Notes under the pieces: generated by a model | What the model was told of the DNA's origin: nothing | Databases searched by the model: none | The model's input: only the letters and a program-made list of their open reading frames with translations | Source of the DNA: Alphaproteobacteria bacterium | GTDB lineage: Bacteria; Pseudomonadota; Alphaproteobacteria; Micropepsales; Micropepsaceae | Assembly (NCBI GenBank): GCA_025935155.1 | Contig: JAICVV010000122.1 | Span: 1 to 6,503 of the forward strand | Direction: 5' to 3' | Length of the DNA stretch: 6,503 nucleotides | Translations under genes and position numbers: made by a program | Shown: piece after piece, positions 6,049-6,503 of the stretch | Layout of the letters: every line of letters begins with the position of its first letter | Numbering within the stretch: position 1 is the stretch's first letter

Positions 6049-6503
6049 TCAGGCAGCAACGCCGACCAATACAGACCGGAGAGCGCTAGCGAATGCGCCC
6101 AGATCGGCCGCCATCAGCCCCGCGATGTTTATCCGGCCGGACGGAGCCATGTAGATCGCGTGCTCGTCCTTCAGTCGAGCCACCTGTGCCTTGCTCAAGG
6201 GCAGAGTTGCAAACATTCCGTTCTGCTGCGCAAGCGGCGACAGATCGAGGCTATTGACGCAAAGGTCCGCTACTCTACCGCGCACTGCGTTTAGTTTGGC
6301 GCGCATCTCGGCTACTTCCGCAGCCCACTCCGCGCGGAGGTTTGCATCGTTCAAAATCGTGCGTACGATCGCCGCGCCATGATCCGGCGGCATGGAATAA
6401 TTGGCCCGTGCGATCGCGAGCAGATTGGAGCGCACGGTTTCCGCTTTTGCCGCGTCAGCGGTCCGGATGAACAGCGCGCCCGTCCGCTCGCGGTATAAGC
6501 CAA
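6049..6503 (-). CDS. Aspartate/aromatic aminotransferase, C-terminal fragment (cut by window end)
   Basis: The minus-strand frame is open from the window edge to a TGA at 6049-6051 and encodes the last 150 residues of a class I (fold-type I, PLP-dependent) aminotransferase. It begins GLYRERTGALF, the segment that in this family directly follows the PLP-binding lysine (SKNF), which therefore lies just outside the window; its second Arg is the likely PLP phosphate ligand. VRSNLLAIARANYSMPPDHGAAIV and, 28 residues from the end, Arg in SGRINIAGL (which binds the substrate alpha-carboxylate) are typical of the AspC/TyrB group. The enzyme would move amino groups between aspartate or aromatic amino acids and 2-oxoglutarate in the cytoplasm. 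The GTG at 6433-6435 is internal, not a start. The gene converges on the Crp/Fnr gene with 15 bp between stops and no visible terminator. Whether it prefers aspartate or aromatic substrates is open. Confidence 0.93.
   Translation of the reverse strand, partial: GLYRERTGALFIRTADAAKAETVRSNLLAIARANYSMPPDHGAAIVRTILNDANLRAEWAAEVAEMRAKLNAVRGRVADLCVNSLDLSPLAQQNGMFATLPLSKAQVARLKDEHAIYMAPSGRINIAGLMAADLGAFASALRSVLVGVAA

Overview
The window looks like chromosomal DNA of a GC-rich proteobacterium. An alphaproteobacterium (rhizobial or rhodospirillalean type) is my best guess, from the mix of an M13 peptidase, a Phd/VapC pair, a xox cluster and a Crp/Fnr regulator; no single marker proves the taxon. I see no rRNA, tRNA, CRISPR array, insertion sequence or phage gene.

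Layout. (1) 1-438, plus strand: the C-terminal end of an M13 (neprilysin/PepO-type) zinc metallopeptidase, cut by the window edge. (2) 456-1160, plus: a type II toxin-antitoxin operon, with a Phd/YefM-type antitoxin and a VapC-type PIN-domain toxin overlapping by ATGA. It is preceded by a perfect 30-bp palindrome carrying two GTAGCTAC boxes one helical turn apart. The palindrome is built into a TTGACA promoter whose predicted start point falls on the antitoxin start codon, so the mRNA is probably leaderless. (3) 1161-1409: a non-coding leader with no clear promoter. (4) 1410-5185, plus: a tightly packed four-gene periplasmic alcohol-oxidation cluster: a probable lipoprotein c-type cytochrome, a XoxF-type PQQ alcohol dehydrogenase, a XoxJ/MxaJ-type periplasmic binding protein and a second c-type cytochrome (XoxG-like). 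(5) 5248-6033, plus: a Crp/Fnr-family regulator with its own Shine-Dalgarno and a candidate promoter. (6) 6049-6503, minus: the C-terminal part of a fold-type I aminotransferase (aspartate/aromatic type), convergent with the regulator.

How the genes work together. XoxF keeps the catalytic Asp and a second Asp two residues on (D325-Y-D327), the hallmark of lanthanide-dependent quinoprotein alcohol dehydrogenases. It would oxidise methanol or another primary alcohol in the periplasm with PQQ and a light lanthanide. XoxJ is thought to help activate or mature the enzyme. The downstream cytochrome is the likely direct electron acceptor. The upstream lipoprotein cytochrome resembles the cytochrome c domain found on some haem-copper oxidase subunits II and may pass electrons towards a terminal oxidase. 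The Crp/Fnr protein is a candidate local regulator, by position only. The toxin-antitoxin pair shows no functional link to the alcohol-oxidation genes.

The families are known. The points most worth a second look are the promoter/operator/leaderless design of the toxin-antitoxin operon and the two-cytochrome arrangement around xoxF.
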